The translations under genes were made by a program, and so were the position numbers. Shown piece by piece: positions 1-5,569 of a DNA stretch of 5,569 bases (its first letter is position 1; each line of letters begins with the position of its first letter). Origin of the DNA: Nitrospirales bacterium (GTDB taxonomy: Bacteria > Nitrospirota > Nitrospiria > Nitrospirales > UBA8639); contig JAJDBO010000387.1 in assembly GCA_029261305.1 (NCBI GenBank), positions 1 through 5,569 on the forward strand, written 5' to 3'. Under the pieces are notes generated by a model, which was not told the DNA's origin, searched no databases, and was given only the letters and a program-made list of their open reading frames with translations.

Positions 1-618
1 ATGACCGTCATCTTTATGTTACTGGAATCCTCGGCTTTTCGGCGGAAACTCCAATTGATTTGGGGAAGCGAGCAAGAGTCATCAGGGTCATTTGGGCAGT
101 TTGCCTTTGATGTGCAGCACTTATTGGCCATCAAAACAGCGGTCAGTATTGGAACTGGGCTGGTAGTCGGAATTTGGGTGGCAATCCTTGGCGTGGATTT
201 CCCAGTGCTCTGGGGGCTATTAGCTTTTTTACTTAACTACATTCCTAACCTTGGATCTATCATTGCCGGTGCTCCTGCCGTTCTGCTGGCACTCATTCAA
301 TTTGGGGTAGGACGAGCGCTTCTTGTGGCTGCAGGATATGTCGTGGTGAATATCGTGTTTGGCAATGTGATCGAACCGAAACTCATGGGACAACGATTGG
401 GGCTATCGACTCTCTCTGTGTTTTTATCGTTGGTGTTTTGGGGATGGGTGTGGGGGCCGGTGGGTATGATACTTTCTGTCCCACTGACGATGGTGGTAAA
501 GATTGCCCTGGAGAGTCGAGAAGACACACGATGGATCGCGCTCTTACTTGCCTCGGATGCCGCAGTGAAAGAAGCCGCTCTCAACGTTTCTTCTTCGTCT
601 CAAACTGAAACAGTGTAA
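1..618 (+). CDS. AI-2E family (PerM-type) transporter, C-terminal part
   Basis: Integral inner-membrane protein of the AI-2E/PerM family (PF01594), whose members export or exchange small molecules or ions; the substrate cannot be told from sequence. The visible 205 residues hold the end of one membrane helix (1-9), a soluble stretch (10-40), then hydrophobic helices at about 44-64, 66-80, 85-101, 104-121 and 135-169. Family hallmarks are the NYIPNLGSIIAG loop (79-90), the EPKLMG motif followed by GLS (125-136) and WGPVGMILSVPLT (151-163). The polar C-terminal tail is short and Ser/Thr-rich. Family members are usually around 350 residues, so the first base of the window is very probably inside the gene: the ATG at 1 encodes mid-helix sequence and the N-terminal helices lie upstream. 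The reading frame is intact to TAA at 616-618. Family assignment is secure; transport of AI-2 itself should not be assumed. Confidence 0.93.
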   Translation: MTVIFMLLESSAFRRKLQLIWGSEQESSGSFGQFAFDVQHLLAIKTAVSIGTGLVVGIWVAILGVDFPVLWGLLAFLLNYIPNLGSIIAGAPAVLLALIQFGVGRALLVAAGYVVVNIVFGNVIEPKLMGQRLGLSTLSVFLSLVFWGWVWGPVGMILSVPLTMVVKIALESREDTRWIALLLASDAAVKEAALNVSSSSQTETV

Positions 619-756
619 GCAGCCGGTGGGGATTAAGAGGCGGAAGCCATGTTCTTATGTTTCCCTACTTGATTACGGGACGTCGCTAATATTCATTGCT
701 TACAATCCTTTAGTGTTGGGGTGCAGGAACAGGCCCGGTGTTGTAGAGTACGACCC
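619..756. other. Intergenic spacer, no clear gene
   Basis: 138 nt between the transporter stop and the small membrane-protein gene. I see no hairpin followed by a T-run, so no intrinsic terminator for the transporter. The only promoter-like element is TACAAT at 701-706 (5 of 6 matches to a -10 box) with a poor -35 candidate, GGGACG at 677-682, spaced 18 nt. A short GTG-initiated frame from 626 crosses this spacer into the next gene. Its composition is not protein-like and I regard it as chance. Confidence 0.5.
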
Positions 757-1194
757 ATGCTTGGTCCCACTGATCCAACAAAAGACGAATCCAAGCGGAA
801 TCCGCTCATTCCTATTGGATTAGCCATCTTGACCGTGTTGGTCATTCCTCCCTTCATCTATTCCGTGGGCCCAGAAGGCCCAATCAAAAAAGGCAACGTG
901 ATTTTTTCCACGGGGAAGCATCGCGCTCATTTTTCAGAAAAAACTCAATTTCAAATTTTAGGGTATGAAGGTTTTTGCATGCTTGAGGTTCGGGACCAAT
1001 TGCTTGTATTGGAAAGTGCCGATGCGCGGGAAGATGGAACCTATCTCGCAGAAAAAATGGGGGCGAGAAAAACAGGATTTCCAGGCTGCCCTTCAAAATC
1101 ACAATTACTCTTGCATGATCATCAGCTTACATTAAAGCCCGACATGTGGGGTGGGGTGGAGGATACGTTGGCGCGGTTATTTTCTTCAGAATAA
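757..1194 (+). CDS. Small membrane-anchored protein of unknown function
   Basis: I do not recognise this 145-residue protein. It has a short polar, basic N-terminus (K10, K13, R14), then one hydrophobic helix at about 16-37, then a soluble domain of about 105 residues. The positive-inside rule puts the soluble part outside the cytoplasm. That part looks like a small beta-rich domain, with alternating hydrophobic residues in 47-51, 64-69, 73-87 and 116-126. Its two cysteines (C74 and C111) could form a disulfide in the periplasm. No catalytic motif is visible. I chose ATG at 757 because it puts the anchor close to the N-terminus; a GTG at 721 would add 12 residues. Both starts have only weak Shine-Dalgarno sequences, and an in-frame stop at 670-672 rules out a much longer protein. 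The gene is co-directional with the transporter but 138 nt away. The coherent anchor-plus-domain layout argues for a real gene. Confidence 0.72.
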   Translation: MLGPTDPTKDESKRNPLIPIGLAILTVLVIPPFIYSVGPEGPIKKGNVIFSTGKHRAHFSEKTQFQILGYEGFCMLEVRDQLLVLESADAREDGTYLAEKMGARKTGFPGCPSKSQLLLHDHQLTLKPDMWGGVEDTLARLFSSE

Positions 1195-1198
1195 ATAT

Positions 1199-1249
1199 GC
1201 GGGGTTTCGTCCCCGCGCAACGAGGCACTTTTGTTTCGGCAAAAGTGCC
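1199..1249. terminator. Tandem stem-loops, possible bidirectional terminator
   Basis: Two hairpins start 5 nt after the stop codon of the small membrane-protein gene: a 6-bp stem with a TTTCGT loop (1199-1216), then a perfect 10-bp stem with a TTTCGG loop (1224-1249). They lie between convergent genes, where a terminator for both strands is expected. Neither is followed by a T-run on either strand, so they are not classical intrinsic terminators. They could instead act as RNA 3'-end stabilisers or simply be part of the repeat element. Confidence 0.35.
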
Positions 1250-1400
1250 CAAAACCATTTTCGCCCATGCGCGGCCCTACGGGTGAACTCCGCCCCGATA
1301 CCGAATTATATGGCTCGGAAACTCGCTCCACTCAAACAGTCCTCACCGAATAGTCGAATTCGGTACCGAGGCTCCGCCGCGCCAGAAGGCGGCAATTGGT
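1199..1400. repeat. Hairpin-rich intergenic element, probably a dispersed repeat
   Basis: Non-coding stretch between convergent genes, visibly richer in G+C than its flanks and full of dyads. They are: 6-bp arms GCGGGG/CCCCGC at 1199-1216; perfect 10-bp arms GGCACTTTTG/CAAAAGTGCC at 1224-1249; 9-bp arms TACCGAATT (1299-1307) and AATTCGGTA (1357-1365); the palindromes CGAATTCG (1355-1362) and CGGTACCG (1361-1368); and CCGCC/GGCGG at 1374-1392. From memory, the hairpin plus the following 'CCCAAAACCATTTTCGCCC' resembles dispersed intergenic elements in many proteobacterial and related genomes, which are often miscalled as short ORFs. That resemblance is recollection, not a search result. Frames crossing it on both strands (for example 1151-1525 + and 1122-1331 -) overlap real genes and do not look like proteins. 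The element boundaries are approximate. Confidence 0.5.
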
Positions 1401-1417
1401 TCCAAACAGTGGAAGGA

Positions 1418-1825
1418 TCATCGAATATACACATAGTACTTCAGCATGTCTTTCCAGGTGAGAATGCCTTCGATGTCGCCATCTTTAGAGGTCACGGGCA
1501 AACACGAAATATTATGCTCGAGTAACAAAATTGCTGCCGCATCAATTAAGGTGTCTTTTTTTGCTGTGATTAATGTGGTGGACATAATATCTTGAGCCTT
1601 AGTTTCTAGCAGGGATTGATCGTGGGCCGTGGCATCGGCGGTATCCAGATATGGACTCGACATTCGCAGGACATCTCTATCGGAAATCACCCCAAGAAGG
1701 TGGTTGTCTCGGGCCACTAGCAAATGATGATATTTGACGCGTGAAAATATTTCACGCAACTCGGCCAAAGTCATCTCTGGCAAAATACAGTGAACCGGCT
1801 CACTCATAATTGTTTCAACATGCAT
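1418..1825 (-). CDS. Two-CBS-domain (Bateman module) protein
   Basis: Stand-alone cytoplasmic protein of 135 residues made of two CBS domains, which together form a Bateman module. Such modules usually bind adenine nucleotides (AMP, ATP, SAM or similar) and change the activity of a partner. CBS1 spans about 3-56, beginning VETIMS and containing HHLLV then GVISDRD (45-51). CBS2 spans about 76-130, beginning AQDIMS and ending GILTWKD (120-126). The ligand-binding S/T-x-x-D pattern is present in both (S48 to D51, T123 to D126), so both sites could be functional. There is no DNA-binding, transporter or enzyme domain. It starts 4 nt after the FapA-like gene's stop and has a good Shine-Dalgarno sequence inside that gene, so the two are very likely co-transcribed and perhaps translationally coupled. 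The fold is certain; ligand and partner are unknown, with the FapA-like protein as the obvious candidate partner. Confidence 0.93.
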   Translation of the reverse strand: MHVETIMSEPVHCILPEMTLAELREIFSRVKYHHLLVARDNHLLGVISDRDVLRMSSPYLDTADATAHDQSLLETKAQDIMSTTLITAKKDTLIDAAAILLLEHNISCLPVTSKDGDIEGILTWKDMLKYYVYIR

Positions 1826-1829
1826 GGCG

Positions 1830-3485
1830 CTATTCCTTTTTCTCTTGAATCCCTATTGGTTCTTCTTTGCCCTGTTCAACCAGTGTGTCCCCCAACTGCA
1901 CCCAAGTGGCTCCTCCAAATTTATCTGCAAAATGTTTGGCTGTCCCATTAATGGTCATGATGGTGTTGGGATAGATCGTGGTGGTGACCTCAATGGCCGC
2001 CATTTTTTGCAACTCAATTTCAGGTTCAAGAGCATTGAGTAGGTCCTGGGTTCTGCCCATTTTTTCCTGAATGGCGACGATGGTGTTTTGAATCTTTTGG
2101 GATTTATCTAGCGGGATCTTTCCCAATAGGACGGGGTCGCCCTCCTGTGTTTTCGCAAGGATAGATGCTAATTGCTCTGCTTCATGAGACCGGGCGGCGA
2201 GTTCTTGTTCTAAATTGTAATACACCTTATACAGCTCACTTAGGTGGCCAGCAGTCACTCGAGTGGAAAGGTAACTTTCGTTTCCTAATTGATTCGCGAC
2301 GATTCGGTGCAAAGCTTCACATTGTCCGCCAAATACGATGCCTTTCCCACCCTCTTGGCCGAAGAGTAATTGATTCCCGGCTTTGACAAAGCTGTGATTC
2401 AGATATTCCTTCACCACAATATTGTTCTGCGCTTGGAGTGTGGCCAAATTGACGAACTTGGCTTCAATATCCGTCCCCGCCTGAATGCGGTACTCAATTG
2501 GGTCATCAGTCGTGCCTTCAGCATCTTCATCACCAAAAATTCCACCACCAATTTTAATGCTATGGCCAGCTTTGATCGTGGCTCGGTCCACGTTCCCTTG
2601 AATCACCAAATCGCCAGTTACCTCAATTGACATACCAGCGGCGACCTCACCTTTTACCTCAAGTGAGCCATCAAATGTGATATGTCCGGTGTTGACATCG
2701 ACATTGTCCACATGAAGCGTGGGATCAACGATGACACCTTGTTTACTCACCACGGGATGACCCTTCACGTCCGCGATGAGCATATTGGGGTTCTCGGGAG
2801 ATATGACGGCCCCGGTTAGGTTGCTAGAAAAGCCAACGTCAGTTCCTGGCACCGGCTTTATTTCTGCTCCAGTCACATCCATCCCTGCCTCACCTTCGGT
2901 CGCAGGGACACGCCGCATTACGGAGGTTCCTACATTCACGATGACGAATTGCTGCGTGTGTTTAATGTCAGCCACCCCATGTTCATCCACAGTGGGAGTT
3001 GCGAGGGAATCTGTTTCTACAAGAGGAATAAATTCAGCGTCATTTCCTTTTAGGGGTAATCGGGCTTGCGCGATGCAAACGTCTTTAACCGATTGTCGCT
3101 GAAAACAATTGTTCACCATCTCTTGATCAAGCAGGGTTGGGGAGACTCCGGCCTTGGCGATGGCCTGGGTGAGTAATTCCATGGTGAGTGGTTTTCCCCC
3201 ATCGGCAGTTGTGAGGGTGAGAGAGGCCTGTCGCTTATCACTGGCGATTGTCACAGCCACGGTCGCATCAACCAGAGTTTTTAACGCAATCGTACATTCT
3301 TTTTCTCGCTGCACATTCGCCAGTAGCTCAGTTAATATTTTTTGATCAAGGTTGATGTTGGTATAGCCAGCTTCTTCCACTTTCTCTTTAATTGATTGCC
3401 CTGAGATCGCTTCCAGTTCCTCGTTCTTGAGGAGGTCGGCGTACAGGGTATGATTCTGGTCATCAAAACGGATTGTGAGTTTCAT
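1830..3485 (-). CDS. FapA / DUF342 family polymer-forming-like protein
   Basis: 551-residue member of the FapA (DUF342, PF03961) family. The best-studied member, Vibrio vulnificus FapA, affects flagellar assembly and binds unphosphorylated EIIA-Glc; most members have no known role. It has no signal peptide and is probably cytoplasmic. The N-terminal region (about 1-175) is divergent. The family core begins near 178-215, with RRVPATEGEAGMDVTG (191-206) as the usual K/R-x-P-x-T-x-G-x-x-G-x-D-V-x-G signature. A right-handed beta-solenoid resembling bactofilins follows at about 250-400, seen as repeats such as GSLEVKGEVAAG, GDLVIQGNV and HSIKIGGGI. A helical, probably coiled-coil stretch (about 412-497) precedes the conserved C-terminal block IYPNTIMTINGTAKHF (504-519). 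Length is normal for the family. ATG at 3485 is the only reasonable start: an in-frame TGA lies 12 nt upstream, and there is no recognisable Shine-Dalgarno. No flagellar gene is adjacent, so I give no gene symbol. Confidence 0.92.
   Translation of the reverse strand: MKLTIRFDDQNHTLYADLLKNEELEAISGQSIKEKVEEAGYTNINLDQKILTELLANVQREKECTIALKTLVDATVAVTIASDKRQASLTLTTADGGKPLTMELLTQAIAKAGVSPTLLDQEMVNNCFQRQSVKDVCIAQARLPLKGNDAEFIPLVETDSLATPTVDEHGVADIKHTQQFVIVNVGTSVMRRVPATEGEAGMDVTGAEIKPVPGTDVGFSSNLTGAVISPENPNMLIADVKGHPVVSKQGVIVDPTLHVDNVDVNTGHITFDGSLEVKGEVAAGMSIEVTGDLVIQGNVDRATIKAGHSIKIGGGIFGDEDAEGTTDDPIEYRIQAGTDIEAKFVNLATLQAQNNIVVKEYLNHSFVKAGNQLLFGQEGGKGIVFGGQCEALHRIVANQLGNESYLSTRVTAGHLSELYKVYYNLEQELAARSHEAEQLASILAKTQEGDPVLLGKIPLDKSQKIQNTIVAIQEKMGRTQDLLNALEPEIELQKMAAIEVTTTIYPNTIMTINGTAKHFADKFGGATWVQLGDTLVEQGKEEPIGIQEKKE
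1834..1838 (-). promoter_or_regulatory. Shine-Dalgarno of the CBS gene, inside the upstream ORF
   Basis: AAGGA on the minus strand, 8 nt before the CBS gene's ATG (1825-1823). It overlaps the last two sense codons (Lys-Glu) of the FapA-like gene, whose TAG stop is at 1832-1830. This supports the chosen CBS start and suggests that a ribosome terminating on the upstream gene could reinitiate here. Confidence 0.75.
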
Positions 3486-3627
3486 AGGAAAAGTTCAGCG
3501 GTGGATATAGCGCATAGTGCTCGAGCGCGGTACAATATCTTAATCGGTGTCCGGAATGATCCCCCTAAGGTTTCTGAAGAATTTCTAGAGGTTCCTTCTA
3601 AACTTGAATGCCAGGTGGGTCTCTGAA

Positions 3628-3656
3628 TGGTCATTTGACCTAAGTCATTATATAAA
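3628..3656 (+). promoter_or_regulatory. Candidate sigma-70 promoter of the hydrolase gene
   Basis: TGGTCA at 3628-3633 (4 of 6 to the -35 consensus), a 17-nt spacer, then TATAAA at 3651-3656 (5 of 6 to the -10 consensus). Transcription would begin near 3663, giving a leader of about 45 nt before the ATG at 3707. The nearby TTGACC (3635-3640) matches -35 better but is only 10 nt from the -10 box, too close to pair with it. Confidence 0.4.
3629..3647. promoter_or_regulatory. Operator-like GTCA/TGAC half-site cluster
   Basis: GGTCA (3629-3633), TT, then TGACC (3636-3640) forms a perfect 5-bp-arm dyad. A third half-site, GTCA, at 3644-3647 makes a second dyad, TGAC-CTAA-GTCA (3636-3647). The cluster overlaps the -35 element and spacer of the candidate promoter, where a repressor or activator would bind. 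No regulator gene is in the window, and short dyads arise by chance. Confidence 0.3.
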
Positions 3657-3695
3657 GGAATCTTATGCTGTCCCAGGGTGGCCCATTGTACAACA

Positions 3696-3702
3696 AAGGT
3701 GA
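3696..3702 (+). promoter_or_regulatory. Shine-Dalgarno that sets the hydrolase start
   Basis: AAGGTGA, a strong match to the anti-Shine-Dalgarno sequence, with its GG 7 nt before the ATG at 3707. The frame is open from an earlier ATG at 3665, but that ATG has a poorer upstream context and would put 14 extra polar residues ahead of the signal peptide. The 3707 start is therefore preferred. Confidence 0.8.
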
Positions 3703-3706
3703 AGAA

Positions 3707-5563
3707 ATGAACCCTCAATTCATGCTTTCTTCTTTTCTCCATAACACCTGCTCTATCCTCCGTGTTTGTCTTATCGTGGTCATGGTGGGTGGAGTTTTGA
3801 ATTCAGACCTTTATGCTGCCGAACAAGTCACGGATCTTCATGCACATCATCGAAGCGGGCAGACGTTTATTACCTGGAAAGAAATAACTGTCGAACCGAC
3901 TCCTGATAAACTTTCCGTTCCTGAACTCATCAGGCAAAAAGATCATCAAACAAAGGCCTTAGGTGTAAAGTATCGGATTTATCGCGATTCCCATCCGATT
4001 ACTTCCCTAGAGGGTCTGAGCCCTATTGCAGAAGTAGCCTCGCTAAGCGGGTGGAATACCGATTTTTATGGTGCGTATCCAAAGAAGCAACATCAAGCTT
4101 TTCGGTATGTGATCAAAGACGGAGGTGATCCCTTACCGACTGGCGTTGGCCTGTATGTCAATAATCCTCAAGCTCAAGGCGCAAGCTACTATGCGGTCAC
4201 GGTGATCAGAGGAAATCAGGAAAATCGAATGCTTGATTCTGGCAACGTGTTATCTCAATCGGTCCAGGAGGAAGTGGGGCAGGGGGTTCCGGTGCTTCAG
4301 CGGGTCGAGACAACCAAGAAATTTTACTTTGTGAAAGGTTCGATCAGCTTACAGTATTATGTACGATGGGAAAGTTCACCTCAGGCCAGTGTGATGGGAA
4401 GGCCTTTTGATTACCTTGTGGCGATCCCTCCCAGGCTGGCCGATCCAGCTCCCGTGGGATTGCATTTACATTCTTGGGGTGGATCGATTACGAAAGGATT
4501 AGGCTATTGGCACAATGCAGAACTGGGCGCCTTACTCGTGTCTACCAATCAGATTCCCTATGACTGGTGGACGGGCTACCATGAACATTATTTCGAAAAA
4601 CTTTCACGGAAGGATTCTTCCAGGTGGAAACAGGGTGTGATACGGCCTTATACCCAACAACGGGTGCTGTCTTTTTTGGATTGGGTCAGCACTCAATGGA
4701 ATGTCGATCGTACTCGTATGTTTGTGGCCGGAGGGTCGATGGGTGGATCAGGTTCGGCTATGCTGGGCATCCGTCATCCGGAAAATTTCGCTTGGGTGAA
4801 ATCGAATGTTGGTGTCCATGTGCCCGCATTAAGCCCACAATTTAAAAGTTCTTACATCAAGGTTTTTGGGCGGCAGGAATGGGGCTTGTTATTTGAGGAT
4901 GGCACACCAGTGTGGGATTACTTTAGCGATGTCTGGTATTTGCAAAAATATCCTCAAAAGGAAATTCCCTTTCTGACTTTTTCGAATGGGAAAAACGATA
5001 AGAACATCGGATGGCGGCAAGCTGTTGAATTTTATCAAGCTCTTCAAGAAACCAAACGACCTCACTTATTTAGTTGGGGGCAAAAGGGACATAACCAACG
5101 AGCCACCATGCCCAAGTTCTGGGAAGGGCGTCTTCAAAAACAGGGCCAGATAATGCCGATCGATATTCAAAATAATCAATCCGTCCCAGCATTCACGCAT
5201 TCAAGCCTTGATGACAACCCTGGAAATGGGGACCCCACTGACGGTGACCCTTCAGGACAAATCAATGCACATCTCTATTGGCTGACAGAAAATATTGTAG
5301 ACGAAGACCAACGTTGGGAAATGACTGTTGGGGTAGGACCAAAGGCTCCGAAGGCAGAGGGGGCGGTCGATGTGACTCCACGACGATGTCAGCAATTTCG
5401 TCTGAAACCTAACGAGAAACTGGTGTGGACCAATACTCGAATTTCTGATGGTGAAATTATTCAATCGGGCGAAGTCATCGCTGATGATTGGGGATTGGTG
5501 ACCCTTGAGAAGGTCACGATTTCAAATAACATGAATCGCCTTGCCATTCGAAAAACAGATTGA
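3707..5563 (+). CDS. Secreted alpha/beta-hydrolase with FnIII-like N-terminus, family unassigned
   Basis: Predicted exported serine hydrolase of 618 residues; esterase or S9-type peptidase activity is possible, substrate unknown. Residues 1-37 form a signal peptide (hydrophobic core about 16-30, likely cleavage after LYA, 35-37). Residues 40-175 look like a beta-sandwich of fibronectin-III type (VTDLHAHHRSGQTFITWKE, YRIYRDS, YYAVTVIRG). An alpha/beta-hydrolase domain follows at about 205-480: an HSWGG oxyanion-type turn (255-259), a GGSMG nucleophile elbow (342-346, Ser344), Asp431 in GKNDKNIGW and His462 in KGHNQR. Triad order and spacing (87 and 31 residues) suit prolyl-oligopeptidase-like or PHB-depolymerase-like hydrolases. 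An Asp/Gly-rich segment (502-517, including NGDPTDGDP) leads into a beta-rich C-terminal domain (about 519-616). There is no lipobox, so the product is likely periplasmic or released. It is transcribed divergently from the FapA-like gene. Hydrolase fold is near certain; function is inferred. Confidence 0.88.
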   Translation: MNPQFMLSSFLHNTCSILRVCLIVVMVGGVLNSDLYAAEQVTDLHAHHRSGQTFITWKEITVEPTPDKLSVPELIRQKDHQTKALGVKYRIYRDSHPITSLEGLSPIAEVASLSGWNTDFYGAYPKKQHQAFRYVIKDGGDPLPTGVGLYVNNPQAQGASYYAVTVIRGNQENRMLDSGNVLSQSVQEEVGQGVPVLQRVETTKKFYFVKGSISLQYYVRWESSPQASVMGRPFDYLVAIPPRLADPAPVGLHLHSWGGSITKGLGYWHNAELGALLVSTNQIPYDWWTGYHEHYFEKLSRKDSSRWKQGVIRPYTQQRVLSFLDWVSTQWNVDRTRMFVAGGSMGGSGSAMLGIRHPENFAWVKSNVGVHVPALSPQFKSSYIKVFGRQEWGLLFEDGTPVWDYFSDVWYLQKYPQKEIPFLTFSNGKNDKNIGWRQAVEFYQALQETKRPHLFSWGQKGHNQRATMPKFWEGRLQKQGQIMPIDIQNNQSVPAFTHSSLDDNPGNGDPTDGDPSGQINAHLYWLTENIVDEDQRWEMTVGVGPKAPKAEGAVDVTPRRCQQFRLKPNEKLVWTNTRISDGEIIQSGEVIADDWGLVTLEKVTISNNMNRLAIRKTD

Positions 5564-5569
5564 TTCTGA

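Larger units (their letters stand above)
3486..3706. other. Divergent intergenic region
   Basis: 221 nt separating the start codons of the FapA-like gene (-) and the hydrolase gene (+). The half next to the hydrolase holds a promoter candidate and GTCA/TGAC half-sites, given separately. On the FapA side I find only weak promoter-like hexamers on the minus strand and an isolated GCTCGAGC palindrome (3519-3526). A minus-strand frame (3742-3482) overlaps the FapA start codon by ATGA, but it runs through the hydrolase gene's start and Shine-Dalgarno and has no protein-like features. Confidence 0.6.

Noticed and set aside
626..823. 65-codon GTG-initiated plus-strand frame
   Set aside because: Overlaps the better-supported small membrane-protein gene in another frame and has no domain-like composition.
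1122..1331. 69-codon minus-strand frame across the intergenic element
   Set aside because: Antisense to the 3' end of the small membrane-protein gene and to the hairpins; a typical false ORF of GC-rich repeats.
1355..1368. Adjacent CGAATTCG and CGGTACCG palindromes, which resemble a cloning-linker junction (EcoRI and KpnI sites)
   Set aside because: They sit inside a larger dyad-rich element whose inverted repeat partner lies at 1299-1307, so a natural origin is more likely than vector sequence.
1151..1525. 124-codon plus-strand frame across the intergenic element
   Set aside because: Starts inside the small membrane-protein gene, ends antisense inside the CBS gene, and its middle is the hairpin-rich element; the translation is not protein-like.
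3590..3618. Possible sigma-54 promoter (TGGCATTCAAGTTTAG on the minus strand) for the FapA-like gene, considered because flagellar genes often use sigma-54
   Set aside because: The -24 half has GG, but the -12 half lacks the required GC, so it does not match.
3482..3742. 86-codon minus-strand frame whose stop overlaps the FapA start codon (ATGA)
   Set aside because: It runs antisense through the start, Shine-Dalgarno and promoter of the hydrolase gene, has no recognisable protein features, and the overlap is easily explained by chance.
5210..5257. Asp/Gly-rich segment of the hydrolase as a dockerin or EF-hand calcium repeat
   Set aside because: Spacing of the acidic residues does not fit a full DxDxDG loop and there is no repeated unit; it is noted only as a possible metal-binding linker.

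Overview
The window looks like ordinary chromosome from a Gram-negative, free-living bacterium of moderate G+C. The gene set (an AI-2E/PerM-type permease, a FapA/DUF342 protein, a CBS-pair protein and a secreted alpha/beta hydrolase) and the protein style would fit Nitrospirota or a neighbouring phylum, but nothing here fixes the taxonomy and this is only a guess. There are no RNA genes, CRISPR arrays, transposases or phage genes.

Layout. (1) 1-618, + strand: C-terminal part of an AI-2E family membrane transporter whose 5' part lies outside the window. (2) 619-756: short intergenic spacer. (3) 757-1194, + strand: small protein of unknown function with one N-terminal membrane anchor. (4) 1195-1417: non-coding, hairpin-rich, GC-rich stretch between convergent genes. 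It resembles dispersed intergenic repeats and may also terminate transcription. (5) 1418-3485, - strand: a two-gene unit in which a 551-residue FapA/DUF342 protein is followed after 4 nt by a 135-residue protein of two CBS domains. The Shine-Dalgarno sequence of the CBS gene lies in the last codons of the FapA gene. (6) 3486-3706: divergent intergenic region with a plausible promoter and a cluster of GTCA/TGAC half-sites. (7) 3707-5563, + strand: a 618-residue exported protein with an N-terminal beta-sandwich-like (FnIII-like) region, an alpha/beta-hydrolase domain with a complete predicted Ser-Asp-His triad, and an Asp/Gly-rich segment before a C-terminal beta-rich domain.

How the genes relate. 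The FapA-like and CBS genes are almost certainly co-expressed and probably act together: a beta-helical scaffold protein paired with an adenine-nucleotide sensor is a reasonable hypothesis, but there is no flagellar gene nearby. The hydrolase is divergently transcribed and could share regulation through the common upstream region. The transporter and the small membrane protein run co-directionally, but the 138-nt gap makes an operon uncertain. The best candidates for new biology are the FapA-CBS pair, the unassigned secreted hydrolase family and the structured intergenic element. No complete undescribed multi-gene system is evident.
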